A stretch of DNA of 64,000 bases from Tausonia pullulans (GCA_951802195.1 OX637621.1:806001-870000); one strand, 5' to 3'; counted from the first letter of the stretch, positions 33,484-46,614 are shown. Notes: a model not told the origin generated them from the letters alone. Numbers and translations: made by a program.

Positions 33484-36297
33484 ATGGCGTCCTCTCTCGT
33501 TTCGATCGCCCACGGCGCCTTCTCTTACGCAAAGGACCGCGCCGTTAACGTCGGTTATGGGCCCGTCACCCTGCTCGCGAAGACCGCGATCATCGGCATG
33601 TTCGTTGTCCCCTTCTCTCATCTATCGTTCTTCGCTATGTACACACGATCCAGTTATGACTTTACCTGATAATCTTAATTTCCAGGATGCAGCGCATTAC
33701 TGTAGGACAGGTAAACTCGCCCTTTTCTCCGTCTCCTTCCCCCTGTCAGCCCATAACCAGGCAGTCAGGGAACCATGCTGACGATCTCTCACCTTATCTC
33801 CCCCTCCAGCTCCGAGTTCTCACATCCGACGGCATCTACACCTTCCCTCCCCCTAGCTCAACCATCGAGGATTTCCAGATCGAGGGCGACATCTACAACG
33901 GCGGACCCAAGGCTGAGCTACGGGTCCTCAACGAGACTTTCTGGGTCCGGCTCGTTCTGCTCGGCGATCTCGGTTTCTCCGAGGGCTACATGGCCGGCGA
34001 TGTCGAGTGTGATGACCTCGCTGCTCTCTTCAGGGTAAGTGTCGATTGTTATGAGGTCGAGATGCTGCCTCAGCGCGTAGACTCGGGCAATCATTCGTAC
34101 CGCCAGTTCAGCGGAGGTTTGCATGAAGCTCTCGATCTCCGTCGCCTCGTGCATGATGCGACAGCGCTGGCATGGCGGCCTTTTGCAGAGCACGACCTTG
34201 CAATCGAATGGATTGACGAATCAAGTCCAAAACAGCTCAACTGACTAGCATATGGTCTGGTCGATCCTAGATCTTCATACTTAACCGACCTAAGGAGAAC
34301 TCGACTGGCTCCGTCTCGGGCGTCTCATCAATCTCTTCCAAGCTCTTCTCCATCGTCAACACCTTCTTCAACGCTCGCATGTTTGCGAACACTCTCGGCA
34401 ACTCGATATCCAATATCAGTGTCAGTACTGTTAGCCGCTCTGTTCTTGATTTTCGTATCTGACTCGTCACCGGGCTGTCGGCCTATGTACACCTCGGCAG
34501 GCGCACTACGACATATCAAACAAGTAAACCTGCCTCGTCACCGTCCCCGGTGGTCGCTGCTTATGTCCGACCCGCGCTTCATCCACAGAATGTTCGCCGC
34601 TTTTCTCTCCCCAGACATGACCTACTCTTGCGGTATCTTCAAAGATCTCGACGGCGACATTACGCGCGCCATTGGATCCGACGGCCTTGAGCGATTCGGC
34701 CCGGGCGGCGAGCGCATCAACGGCGGCCACGCCCCGGATAAGCTGAAGAAAGCCGTAAAACTTCAGTGGAAAAACGATGAGGGCCTTGATGAACTCGAGG
34801 AGGCCCAGATGACCAAGCTGAGGTATGCCGTCGACTGCTCCGGACTCGATTCGGGGTGCTACAATGCTGAAAGGCTTCGCTCGCGCTCTAGGTACATCAT
34901 CAAAAAGGCCAAGATTCAAAAAGGTCACCGAGTTCTCGAGATCGGCTCCGGCTGGGGTTCACTCGCTATAGAAGTCAGTTGCACGGGTGTGGCGTTGGCG
35001 TGCGTTTGTAACCCTATCTGATCATTATATTATCCCTGTCTACAGGCCGTTCGCTCGACTGGCTGCATTGTCGACACCCTTACCCTTTCGATCCAGCAGG
35101 CCGTTCTCGCCCGTCAGCGGATCGAGGCCGCCGGTCTCACCAACTCTATCACCGTTCATCTTCTCGACTACCGCGCGATCCCCATGGAATGGGAGGGCGC
35201 CTTCGACCGGGTTATCTCGATTGAGATGATTGAGGCCGTCGGCAAGGAATTCATGAATGAGTGAATAGATTCCTGGGAGAGCGCAGAACAAGCGGATGAT
35301 TGACCAAAGTATTTCTCGTTTGCCAGCTACTTCGAGGTTATCAACCGGGCGCTCAACGCCAACGGTGCTGCCGTCATCCAAGCTATTACCATTCCCGAAT
35401 CCCGTCAGTCTCCTTGGATTCCGCCGTCTAAAGGCGAAATTGTACTGACATTTAGCATTGCAGGTTTTGAGGCTTGTGCGTACTTGAGACCTTCCGCGAG
35501 CGACTGCTCCGATCTAATACGTGTCTCCTCCATTACAGACCAGCGCGATGTTGACTTCATCCGAAAATGGAGTACGTAGCCCAGTTCGCGCCTTTATTGG
35601 TGATCCACAACTGACTCGCCTTCACCTAGTCTTCCCGGGAGGTTTTCTTCCTACCTGGACCTTCATGACAAATTCAATCCACCAAGGCACCAACGCCCGT
35701 ATGATTGTCGACGACGTTGCTAACATCGGAGTGAGATCCATCGCTTCTCTTTGAGGTCATGTCGGCCCTGACACGTATGATAATCTTCAGCCACACTACG
35801 CCCGGACGCTCCGCGAGTGGTGCACGCGGTTCCAGGAAGCCTTCCCGGGAGAGATTACCCGGTCGCTCTTGGAGGAACACCCGGAGATGGACGTCAAGGA
35901 CATTGAGACGTTCAGGTGAGTTTACGATCTTCTGTACCTTCTCTAGGCAAAGTGCTGACGACTGTTGTATCAGGCGGAAATGGATCTACGTACGCTCCGG
36001 CGCGCGCCCTCGTCTTTTTCTGGGGACTCAACTTATTTCGTCCTCTTTTTTCTTACAGTATTTTGTGTACTGTGATGCCGGCTTCTCCGAACGAGGTGAA
36101 TCTTCGCTCCAAGGCAAAACTGAATATTCACAAGCTAACTTCATTCTCCTTCTTTCAGTCCTCGGTGTCCACATCTTCCGGATCGTGCGTGTTCCTTCCT
36201 ACTCCAATCTTCTTTACCCAGAAGTTGATCCCTTTTTTATCCCTTATCTTAGACAAAGGAGGGTAATCGGCCCTTGGGATGCGACGTATTTGCTTAA
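33484..36297 (+). CDS. Cyclopropane-fatty-acyl-phospholipid synthase-like methyltransferase
   Basis: Transfers a methylene or methyl group from S-adenosylmethionine onto the double bond of a membrane fatty acyl chain. The N-terminal part (LRVLTSDGIYTF, GDLGFSEGYMAGDVECDDL) matches the CFA lipid-binding domain. FLSPDMTYSCGIF carries the active-site Cys region. HRVLEIGSGWGSLAIEAV is the SAM-binding motif I. FDRVISIEMIEAVGKEFM, FIRKWIFPGGFLPTW and HYARTLREWCTRFQEAFPGE follow, then YYFVYCDAGFSER with the conserved Tyr. About twelve short introns are read. The last one (36185-36252) joins HIFRI to TKEGNRPLGCDVFA and sets the stop at 36297; without it the frame would run to 36628 in unconserved sequence. 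Sphingolipid C9-methyltransferase is a related family, but the FIRKWIFPGG and YCDAGF motifs favour the CFA group. CFA enzymes are patchily distributed in fungi. Confidence 0.87.
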
Positions 36298-36566
36298 CTA
36301 TCTATCTGTCTATCTCTGTCTTTTAGTTCTCCTCAATTCTCTTTCGTGCTCGTGCTCCTTTCGCTCGGCTCAATATGAGTCCCATACATCTTACTCTTGG
36401 GTTTTTGTACAATATACAGGATTCCTTGGGGTTCATTTTCACGCGTGCGTCTTGAAAGCGAAACTCGTGATGATCGTCAAGATTGAAACTATGCAGATGA
36501 ACTCTTCGTTCATGCTGCCCTGTTGGCTCGTCTTTCCCCCTCCCGCCTTCATCCTCCTCCTTCTCC

Positions 36567-39500
36567 TCAGACCCTGTCACCCCCTTCCTCAAAATACTTC
36601 TCGACTGCCTCGATGCAGTCTCCCTTGAGCGCCTTGCCGACGGGCCTTTAAGAACGCGCGTGGGTCAAATGCGCTCCCAGGACAGCAGAAGTTGACCTGA
36701 CTCACTGGCGCGAGACGGAGCGAAGGAATGTCTTGAGCTGCTCGACCTTGATCTACGGCCGCGGAGTGACACTGTTCAGCAACATCTTCATCCGTTGCAG
36801 GAACGGAAGGAAGACACTTACCTGCTTCAGTGTGCCCTCCTTCCAGTGCTCGCGGACCTCGACGGTATCAATCTCCGTCGGCTTGGGCTACAAATCCGCC
36901 AGTAAGATCAATTCGCTCGGATGCACATAGATAAGCCGGGAAAGAGAGGGAGTTCCTCACAGCCTTGCGCTTCAGCGCATCGTCATCATCACCGTCATGG
37001 CCATCCCCCTTGCGCTTCTTCGTCGACTTGGGCACTGGCTCGTGGGTTGACTCGTCCATGTTGATGCATTCCTTCCACGCGAGCATATACTTGCTTGCGC
37101 GCTGAAATGAGGAAGTGGGTCAGCAAGCGGCTCTCGTCACTCGCGCGTGCAAAGCTGACCTTGTGCATGATTTCGTACAACGGCTGCGTCTTGTCCTCAA
37201 TGGTCCTCGCCGCGATCTCATCGTCCCAAGGCTCGTCAAATGCAAGAGCCTCAAGCTGGGCATTGTACCGAGCCAGGTCTGACAATGGGCCAGGCGATCA
37301 GCTCTGTCTCGAATTATGTGGGCGCCGCTGACGCACTCGGGTTCGGGTACTGTTCCGGAATGTAGGCCGTGCTGGACGACAGACGCTTGATGATACGCTG
37401 CATGTTCACGACGTGTGAAGTGTCCGCTGAAGAGGAGATACACGTCAGAGATCAACCATGTGATGAGCAGCGGCGGTCAAGGCAACTTTACCCTCGACGA
37501 TTGCGTTCTTCTTGGAGTCAATGATGCGCTGAGGAGACTCGCGCATGTCGTCAACGAAGCAAAACGGGATAAGGTAAAATCCGGGCGCCTTGTCCTGGGC
37601 GCCCGTCCCCTCAACAAAGGTCTCTTCCTGTAAAGAGAGGCGTCAGGACCTGATTATGAAGTGCAAACCCCGACCGGAACACACTTGAGGGACCAGCGCG
37701 CAGATGCTGGGGAAGTTGCCTTTTCGGTAGACGCAGCGGGCGATGCCAATCTTGTCCTTGTCAAGCAACGAGCGCAGGAGCGCGGCAAAAGTGCGAGTGG
37801 AGCCGATATACCGCTGCATACGACGAATCAGAAGTAAATAGACGAGGAAGACTACGCTCAAACGGACCTCTTCGGTGGGATAGATGAAGTAAGGCAACTT
37901 GATGTTGTGCTTCCACTCGAGCGTCGAACTGTCCTGAAATCCGATGATGTGAATGCCTGTGGAGTTGGGTCAAGATCACTTCACTATTGTGGCTGCAGGC
38001 TAGGGACCAACCTGGCTCGAGACCTCCATTCTTGAAGGTTCGGATCTCGTCCCGCGTGAACGTGATCTGAAGTTCGAGGAATCAACGAGCGCACGTAGTT
38101 GCTTCACACACACCCAACCGACCTTCTTCTTGCGCTTCCACTGAAGCGGTTTCTCAATCCCCTTGCCCGTCAAACTCGACATAATCGACGCCGGCTCCTC
38201 CTTGACCTGGTCGTGCTTGACCCCCGCGGCGGCGGCACTCGTGCCCACTTGCCTCTGGGACTGGTCTTCCTCGTCTGATCCGTCCTCGTCTTTAACGGCA
38301 CCGGGGGCAGGCGTTGTGCCGTCTCCGTACTGGGGCTTCGGAGGTGCGACACTGCCTCCGACGGCGGAAAAGTCAAATGTCTGTCGGATTTGTTCTTCGG
38401 GGAAGGCTTTGCGGGCCTTTCGGGGACACAAGGAGACATATCAGATTGTTCCTGGGACAAACAAAGAGAGAAGTCACCCACACTCTGGTCCTCGGCGTCG
38501 TAATAATCTGTCCTTTGCTCAACGAGCTCGGTCTGGCGGCCCTCAGCGTAGACATACTGAGGAGGGGAGCGCTTGGCCTCGGTGAAAAGTCCGTAGCTGC
38601 GGGTAGAGTCAGCGATGTGCGAGAGAGAGGGAGATATGGAAGGCTTCACCCCTTGACACCAATGACAAGGCCCTCACCGAGGACAAGATCGGTCGTCCAG
38701 AGGGCCCGTTTAGCGCTAAGCCGGACGCTCATTTGCTCCTGAAGCTCTTCGAAGCGGACGAGGCCCAAGTTGGCCGGTGGAAGCTGGGTCTCGTCATCCT
38801 GCTCCCAGTTGGAGGTGGGGGCCGGCAGCGAGTCTGAGGGAAGGATGCGCTGTAGAGAAGGTTCAGCCAGCGTTCATGAGTCAAAAGAGGGAGAGGACTT
38901 ACATTCCAATACGTCTCGGCGTCGAAGCGTTCCTCGTCCGATTGGAGGAAGAACGTCAGAATGGAGACACCGAGTTGCGAGAGGTCCTAGGAGAAGACAT
39001 AGGGTCAGAAAAAGGCAATTTGAGACGTATAGATGGGGTCACAACACACCCTGGAGCGAGTCCTCGAGACATTTTCTTGTTGACGCCTTGCGCGTTCGTC
39101 CTCGATGTGCCTCGACGGATTGTCATCGTCAGTGACGAGAAACACGCGACGAGATCCCACCTTGACAGCGCTAGAATCTCAATAAGTCAATAAATGGGAT
39201 ACAGAGAGGGCCAATAGACTCACGACGCTCTCATCTCGAGACCGGCGCTTTCGAAGATGACCGCAGGCGACGTGATGGTATTCATGGGCGGAAAGGTCAA
39301 GGGAAGGTACTCCGGGTCTGTGGCGCTCGCTGCAATATGGAAGTCAGCTCTTGGGTTCCTTCCATTTACTAATTCAGGAGCAAATTTGGAGACAGGGCTG
39401 ACAATTGACGTGTTCCTTAAGGTCCTTGATGGCCTCGAGCGTGATCGGGCCAAGAGGCAGTAATATGCGCACCCCGCTGTCGCCCGCTTCGGCGTCGCCC

Positions 39501-39967
39501 GTCATCTGGCCCAACGTCGCCATCGCATCAGTCACCCGGCCAGAAGGCAGGCGACCGCTGGGTCGACTCACCGTGTTGTAAAGCAGAATACCGAACATAT
39601 CATATGGGCTCACGAGAGCCTTACGTTTGACAAGGTTGGTCGCACACTCGAGTGCTCCGTGGAAGTACGATGCTGCCGGCTGGCCGTCCTCGTCCGTCCT
39701 CGAGGCCTGCATGCTCTTGGATCCGTCGATGCAGATGAGTATGGCGTCCCTTCCCGAGTTGCGGTACTGAAGGGAGGATTTCGTCAGCACCAGATTGGGG
39801 TGGATTGGATCGAGGTGGGAGAAGTGGGACTGACGTCTTCGGCAAGATCTTCCTCCTCTTCCTGCGGTCTCAGCGTTAGTTTGGTTCTTCTCCTTAGGCA
39901 AATGCGATAGGCCTACCTCCTCGACGTCCCAATAGGGCTTGAGTATCTTCGTCTGGGGCGTCGCCAT
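36567..39967 (-). CDS. KU70: Ku70 DNA end-binding subunit
   Basis: Forms with Ku80 the ring that grips broken DNA ends for non-homologous end joining and helps protect telomeres. From the complement the start exon reads MATPQTKILKPYWDVEE; the von Willebrand A-like domain follows with RDAILICIDGSKSMQ, ALECATNLVKRKALVSPYD and MFGILLYNT. The Ku core is seen in LPYFIYPTEE, RYIGSTRTFAALLRSLLDKD, IGIARCVYRKGNFPSICALV and GFYLIPFCFVDDMRESPQRI. After a charged linker (KSTKKRKGDGHDGDDDD) the last exons spell QIKVEQLKTFLRSVSRQPVG and KGDCIEAVEKYF, a C-terminal SAP DNA-binding domain, which marks Ku70 rather than Ku80. The stop is at 36567-36569. More than ten introns are present. It is divergent from RPB3 across only 240 bp. 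Confidence 0.9.
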
Positions 39968-40207
39968 GTCTTGGGTGGTGGTGGGGCTGTAAGGAGCTCA
40001 TCGCGTCAAGCTACTAGCTCTAGCTCTACTTCGCGTCGCGTCGAGAACTGAGAACCGGCCCTTAAGAAGCAACCTCGCGACCGCCTTCGGCTTCTCTCCT
40101 CGTCCTCCTGGTGCTCGACAACCACCACCCACCTCTCCCATTGACGCGTCTCGCGCTCTTACCAACACTCCCCCATCCCATCAACCCTCCCTTGCCTTCT
40201 CTTTGTT
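39968..40207. promoter_or_regulatory. Divergent promoter KU70 / RPB3
   Basis: 240 bases between the start codons of a DNA-repair gene and an essential polymerase gene transcribed in opposite directions. The sequence is C/T-rich toward RPB3. No known motif is recognised. Confidence 0.5.
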
Positions 40208-41654
40208 ATGGCCGCCGAGCAGCAGCCCAAACTCACGATCCGGGACCTCCAGAGGGACAAGGTCGATTTCACGCTCTCCGGCGTCGACATGTCGTCCGTC
40301 CAACCATCCCGCCTCGCATTCACGTTCACGTCAGACAGCTACTGAAATTGCTCACCGTGTTCACTACAGCTTCGCCAACTCATTCCGGCGGGCCATGATG
40401 GCCGATGTGCCCACAGTTTGTTCGTCCCTGTACCCGCACTTCCTGCTTACTCGTTGTCTCACGCGCCCACCACCTCTATCTTCGTCCAGGCATCGACGGC
40501 GTTTCCATCCTCAAAAACACGAGTGTCCTCGCCGATGAGTTTATTGCTCACCGACTGGGTCTTGTCCCGCTGAAGAGCGGCGGATGTGAGGACGGGATGA
40601 ACTGGAACATGGTGCGCGTCGCGAGCATTCTCAAGGAGAGACTTCCACTCATGCCAGTCGGTCCTACAGGAGTGCCCATGTGAGGAAGGTTGCTCTCATT
40701 GCTGCATCAAACTGCGTCTCCGGGCCAAAGCCGTCAATCAGCGCGTCGTCGTCACGTCGGATGATCTCGAGGTCTACAGTGGGTCGTCCCTTCGCTCGCG
40801 CAACTAGCTGTATGCACCCGCTGACTTCTCGCAGCTAGAGAGGGTGGTCATGTCAACCCCTACATGGCCCAGGACCAGTCCGAGGAGCCATTGACGGAAA
40901 AGGAGCGGGCGTCGCGGAGCGAGGGCTTCGGAGAGCCCGTCGGCAAGGGTGAGTCGCACGCGTCTTCCAACTCCAGCGGCAGGCAACTGACGCGTGCAAC
41001 CATAGGCGACCCCTCGGCCAAGCCCATCTACCTCGTCAAGCTCGCCAAGGGTCAGGAGATCGACATCACCTGTAAAGCCTACAAGGGTATCTCCAAGACG
41101 CACGCCAAGTGGTCCCCGCTCTCGGCCTGCTCATTCGAGTACGACCCCCACAACACGCTCCGGCACACTTCGTACTGGTTTGAGGATGATATCAAAACCG
41201 AGTGGCCCCTTTCGGCCAACGCCCAGCACGAGGTCCCACCAGCGGAGGGCGAGCCCTTTGACTACGCGAAGAAGGCCGACATGTTCTACTTCGAGGCTGA
41301 GGGGACGGGGAGCATCGACGTCCCTGAGGTCATGGATCGTGTGAGTAAGAGACGAGTGGCCTCTCGACTCCCGGATGCTGGCGACTAATACATTGGGCAA
41401 TGCCTTCCCAGGGCCTTCATAACCTCGGCATTAAGCTGGCAGCCCTCCTGTCAGCGCTCGAGGATCAGTTTCCGCCAAACCGGGAGGATGGCGCGGGCGG
41501 AGATGGAGGCCCAGACGGCGGCATGGTCAACGGCGTGGGTGGCGGCGCTCAGCCAGTTGGGGGACCCGGAGACTACAGCCAAGGTGGCGGATGGGAGGGC
41601 CTGCAGCCGAGCGATGGCAGGATGGGTGGTGACCCAACGTCATGGGCTGATTGA
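40208..41654 (+). CDS. RPB3: RNA polymerase II subunit Rpb3
   Basis: The third-largest Pol II subunit, which pairs with Rpb11 to nucleate assembly. The first exon gives [20 protein letters not shown], like yeast VKIREASKDNVDFILSNVD. Spliced exons continue [33 protein letters not shown] and [14 protein letters not shown]. The next exon carries [15 protein letters not shown], the Cys-rich zinc loop (C-x-C-x4-C-x2-C) that separates Rpb3 from the AC40 subunit of Pol I and III. Then [36 protein letters not shown] and [17 protein letters not shown] match in order. The C-terminal tail is Gly-rich (about 41480-41654), longer than in yeast, and ends PTSWAD. The ATG at 40208 is the only one in frame with the conserved start. 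Confidence 0.92.
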
Positions 41655-42498
41655 TGATGCCAGTCTTTCTGCCATGCGACATTTCCCGCTTAAGCCGATC
41701 GCTCCCGGCATGATTGCTAGTATCGAGCACGTCGAATTGAGCTCTTTCTCTCTCCGTGCAACTTCACCTCTTCGCCTAGAATCGATCCTGTAGTCTGCTC
41801 AGCGGGCGGGTGATGAGGAGCACCTCAACGACCTCAAAGGTTTCGTTCTGGCTAGAAGACGAGTGAGTCATCGTGACGGTCACAAATCTGGCTTGGAAAG
41901 ATGTGCAGGGTCTTCTTTCCCACGCTTGCAGACTACAGAGGTTCTACGGGTTAATCGTGAAAGGGAGAAGAAAGAAGAACAACGGCCGCATGTCGAAGAG
42001 GGCGTGCCGCGTTGGCCTAAACGACTGAAGCAAGCTTGGAATCAGTACCCCTCGATCCTTGGACATCTAACCCCCGTTTGACCAGCTTGACCTTCCATGA
42101 GAGTGCGCCGGGAACTGATCATGTGCCTAACTTACCCAGCTTGCTTCTCCCGCTCGATATATTGAGAAATTAAGGAGACTTCCAGCGATATAGACAGAAA
42201 TCCACTGCGACGAAGCTGCGCTCCTAGCTAGCTGCCCCACCCTACATCTCTCATTCCTAATCATACTCGTGTGACAAGATCCTGTTGCCCCTCTTTGTGG
42301 AAATTGCTTGAACAGAAGTCAATTGGGTACTATATAGAAGATAGAGTTGCCCAGATCGCTTTGCTCACTGCCCTGCACGACGGCTGATCTTGCCATCGCA
42401 CCTCGTCCCGACCCCATTTGTACAGACATACGATCAATCACGACATCCCAGTTACAGTACACAAGTCAAAATAGCTAACGAATATCCCTAGCAATCAC
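41655..42498. other. Convergent intergenic region
   Basis: 844 bases between the 3' ends of RPB3 (+) and the permease gene (-). Base composition is lower in GC around 42090-42480 than in the genes. No gene, repeat or RNA is recognised. Confidence 0.5.
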
Positions 42499-45258
42499 CT
42501 AGTGCTCTTCAAGCTTGGAGGCATCGGCCTGCTCCTGCGCAAATTCGGCATCCTCGCGCTCCGTCTGCTTCCTGAGGTCCCCAACCTTCAGGCGAACGAA
42601 GAGGGTAGCCAGGCCGCCAACGGTAATGAATGCGGTGGTGAGTCCGAACCCCATGCGGTAAAGAGGAGCTGACGAGCTAGGCCAGATGTAGCTGGGTGGC
42701 GAGGCAAGATGTCAGCACGCGTACGCACTCGCGAAGATGCGGCGCTCCTCAAAAGGAAGGCGCGGGCTCGCTGGCCCCTCGCAGGCAGTTGGAACCACTG
42801 AGGAGATATAAAAAAAAAGAGTCACACACCTGCCGTAGACACTGGCTGTAGAGGGCAAAAGCACAACGAGAGAACGTCAGTACGAGCGAAGAAACTAGCA
42901 AGGGGAGTGCCGCCCCTTAACCCTGCACAACTTGCGAGGCTCCAGGGGGTATGAAAGATTTTTTTTTAAATACGGACCAAGATTTCCAAGACCGTTGATG
43001 GTGGCAATGGAGACAGCACGAGCCTCACGGTTCTTGAAGTTGGAGAGGGCGAAGGACAGGAAGAGAGGAGTGGCGGACTGAGGGAGAGAGTGGCATGAGC
43101 GACTGCCCACCCCGCCGCGCCAAGAGAATCGATTGACTCACCCAGATGCCGGCGCCACCAAAGACAAGAAGGACGTAGCGGGCAGTAAAATTCTTGAGGG
43201 GAATGATGACGATGAAAGAGATCGCCGAAAGGATAGCACAGCCGACGACATGGAAGGGCTTTTCGTTGAAGTGATCCGAAGAAAAACCAACGCAAACGCA
43301 GATGACCATGACGGAAGCGTAGCTGTTTGTGAAGATGTCAACGCGCGCCCTGGGGTTCAACAACAGGTAAAACTAACATGGGCACGGTCATGTAGTTTGC
43401 ATCCTTGCCGTGGTATCCAAGCGTCGTCATGAGGGTTGGGAAGAAATATCTTCAAATGAGAAGGACGTGTCAGGGTCAGATCGACAAATCGCGGCGGCCA
43501 CGCGAACCTCGCTCTTCGTGGAACTCACGAGATGGTGCCAACATTATGGAATCGAGGACCGGAAATGTCAGCATGGACTTTAAGAACTATATGCCAGAGA
43601 CGGAAAGCTGCCAACCTGCGGACGTGACTAAAGGGGGCGGGTGGTCAGCGGGTGACGCAACGCGAAGGCTTCTTTGGATATCCGTGACTCACTACCCATG
43701 TACGAAAGGGTGAGGACCCAAGTCTTCCAGTCTGTAGAGATGAGACAATGTTAATAAAAACTGGATGCAAAAAAAAAGGGCCATGGACTTGCCACTCCAA
43801 GCGACGACAAGACTTTGCTTGTGGGTTAGCTGCTTGGCACCAGAGTCGCGGGTGATCAGGCGGGTGATGGCCATCTCGCGCTCTTCCTCGTTAAGCCACT
43901 TCGTGTTGAGCGGGAAGTCGGGGAGGATGAAGGCGGCGGCACAGGCAACTGGAGGAAGCCAAAGATCAACGTGTGCTCTCCCTTCTACATCCTCAAGCGA
44001 TCTCAATGACTCACCAACGACAGTAGCAATGCCCTCAATGATAAACAGCCATTTCCAGCCAGGAACTCCACCAGCACCGTCTGTAGAAGGGCGGGGCAAA
44101 GGCTAGGTCAACGACAAAAGGCCAGCAGACGAAGGGCCCGAACGCTATTTACCCATGCTGCCCGTAATGCCACCAGCGAGAAGTCCACCGAAGGCGCCAG
44201 ACATGAGAGAAGCCGTATAGAAAACGGCGAGACGCTTGGCAAGCTCAAATGGTTTGTACCAGCAAGAGAGGAGGAACATGACACCGGGCTGATGGAAGAA
44301 ATGGAGTTCAGCGGAAGATCCCCCCGAGGGCCAACCAGAAAGCAGCTGCTCACGAAAAAACCACTCTCAACGATACCAAGGCAGAAACGAAGAGCGACGA
44401 GGCCGCCGTACGAGTGGACGCCCTGGACGGCAATGGTGAGGCACCCCCAGCAGCCCATGATGAAGGGCAGATAGAGTGACGGGCGGGACCGAGCGAGGAT
44501 CATGTTGGAAGGGACCTCAGCGAGAAGGTATCCGACGAAAAAGATGGACTGTATAGGGCAGTCAGAGATCAACAACATTATTGGAGGGAAATTTGACACG
44601 CTGCTCACGAGGGCAGTCGAATACTGGGTGGCATCCATGTGGAGATCTTTGGTCATTCCGGCGACTCTAAAAAAGTGCTTGTTAGTTCAGCCTAGGAGTT
44701 GAGCAGTCGTGAGTACCCACTTGGCGTTTCCGATGTTCGTCCGGTCTGTCAAGCGAACGAGAGTCCAAGTCAGCTGACATGGCAATGGCGAAAATCGCGG
44801 TGGTAACAGGGGGACTTGCCGATGTCTGGACAACCACCACAAAGTCAGCATGAGTTCTTCGGATCCCGGCACCCCTGGAACACAACAGAAAGATTGGTAC
44901 GCACAATTCAACACATACATGAGCCACAAGATTGGCAAAAGGCGCAAGTCAATCTGGAGATTATGAGGTCGATACGAGGTCAGCAGTGGAGCAGACACAA
45001 GAGGTGGCGTGAGCGCCAAACGTCACTCGGCCCTCCACAGTTGCTTGCGCGCTGGGGATGATTGAGACGATGTTCTCACCAACCCCAAAGTGGATCGAGA
45101 AAAGAGTTTGACCCTGGCCACAGTCTTGCAATGCTCACCTTGCGAATGAGGCGCTTTTCAGCGTCTGACTGTGTAGCGGTGGCCGGAGCAACGTGGGCCA
45201 TCTCCTCGTGCTCGATGTGCTGAGCATCGACCTTGGTGTCGTCCTTCGATTCATGCAT
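42499..45258 (-). CDS. MFS permease of the allantoate/anion:cation symporter family
   Basis: A plasma-membrane transporter of the Dal5/Tna1 type, a family that imports small organic anions such as allantoate, nicotinate or pantothenate. Start MHESKDDTKVDAQHIEHEE is a charged cytoplasmic tail. Then IDLRLLPILWLMYVLN and DRTNIGNAK form the signature of helix 1. These are followed by SIFFVGYLLAEVPSNMIL, GLVALRFCLGIVESGFFPGV, VPGWKWLFIIEGIATV, FILPDFPLNTKWLNEEER, and, near the end, FALSNFKNREARAVSIATIN and GFGLTTAFITVGGLATLF. Twelve helices are expected. The C-terminus is charged (ADASKLEEH). More than ten short introns are present. The substrate cannot be told. A GATAAG in the promoter would suit nitrogen control. 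Confidence 0.87.
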
Positions 45259-46614
45259 GATGAAGGGAGAAGGGGTGTGTGGGAAAGGGCGGAGTGCTTG
45301 GGGGTGACTGGGGAAAACTAAGTGTGTGGAGAGTCGGTCGATGAGGGTGTGGTTGGGGTCTGATGAGCAGTGGGGAATTTGTGGAGCTCCCTGTCTTATC
45401 ACACATCACACTTTCCTCCCTTCCGTCGTTTGTTGAGACCCGAGGAACCTGTGGTGATGTTTAAAAGCCCGCATGTCTGCGCCAAGCCTAGGCTTCTTAC
45501 ACTGGTCGCAGGTCCTCGGTCTCTCTTCCTCGACCTCGGCCGCAACAAAGACTATCCGGGCTCCGGCCGGACTTAATCCCGCAATTCCCGCATGGCCCCA
45601 GTCGGCATTCGGACCGTTAAGAGTGTTCCGGCAATCTGTTTATGAGGAGCTCGCCGCGCGCCCGCGCGCAAAAACAGTGAAGCCTAATCGTCCCACCACG
45701 GTCCCGCGCCGCGAACGTCCGCTCGCATTAACCCTCCTCAGCTGCCTTCGTGCGCCAGCCACCAGCCGCGGGAAGACCGCACACCCAAGCGGCGCTCTGG
45801 AAAGCTGGGCCCACAGTCTCCTGCACGTGATGTGCACCTCGCGAAATGAGACAAGTAAGACCCTGTTAATTTTGGTATCTTCATGCATGTGCTGTGGCGC
45901 ATAATGAGGGGAGATCGACATCCTGCTCTTGTGTCGGGGGCACCAGTTGACCTTAATGCCCGTTGTGCAGATGCTACTCCGCTTGCTCTGACTCCTAAAT
46001 CTCACCAAATATTACATCTTACGCTGAAACAGTACCGATAACTTGAGATGATTTCAACGCATCACACTCCGTGTCGTGTCTGCGGCTGTGCACATTACAA
46101 CATAGGGCGTGGAACGAGTTCCGGTCCCGGTTGCTCCCGGAGGATGATCATCAACTCATCGATTTCGATTGCCCCGCGGAAAATATATCTCGCCCTGCAA
46201 TTTGTCCCCCCGATGCCCTTCCTATCCTAGGTGGCGCAATGATCAATCTCCCGAGAACCGGTCCCCGCGGTTGGCAAGAGCAGACAATAAAGCCCTCACG
46301 GGCCGAAACTCTTTCCCGAAGAGGATATTGACAGCCTCGCCGGGCCTTTGAATCACCGTACAGACGGTCGTCGGGCCGACCCAGACGGGGCCTTGGCATC
46401 CCTGATGCGATGTGCCTTTCCGACCCCTTCGAGCTTCGCCAGCTCCAGCTTGCTGCGCTGACCGTCATCGCCGCCCTCGACCGAAGCGTCTTTACCGCTA
46501 TACCTCCTTCTACTGCCGCTCCTCCGTCTAAAAGTCGTTGGCCCACGATTGCCGCCGACTCACCGTTGACTAGCTGCTCAGCCACCGCACTCTCACATAC
46601 CCTCAGCCAGCCAG
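45259..46614. other. Promoter region of the permease gene and gap before the kinesin 3' end
   Basis: 1,356 bases without a supported gene. The first 200-300 bases should hold the permease promoter, including GATAAG (minus strand) at 45395-45400. The rest contains overlapping open frames on both strands (for example 45473-45904 + and 46151-46585 -) that have no recognisable domain and opposing frames of similar length, so I do not call them. Confidence 0.45.
45395..45400 (-). promoter_or_regulatory. GATAAG site upstream of the permease
   Basis: The + strand reads CTTATC, i.e. GATAAG toward the permease gene, about 140 bp before its start codon. GATAAG is the preferred site of nitrogen GATA activators (AreA, Gln3, Gat1), which control Dal5-type permeases. 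It is a single short match, so chance is likely. Confidence 0.3.

Noticed and set aside
36298-36628. Read-through C-terminus of the CFA synthase-like protein to 36628
   Set aside because: It overlaps the Ku70 3' end and is unconserved; a well-formed intron at 36185-36252 gives a family-like short end.
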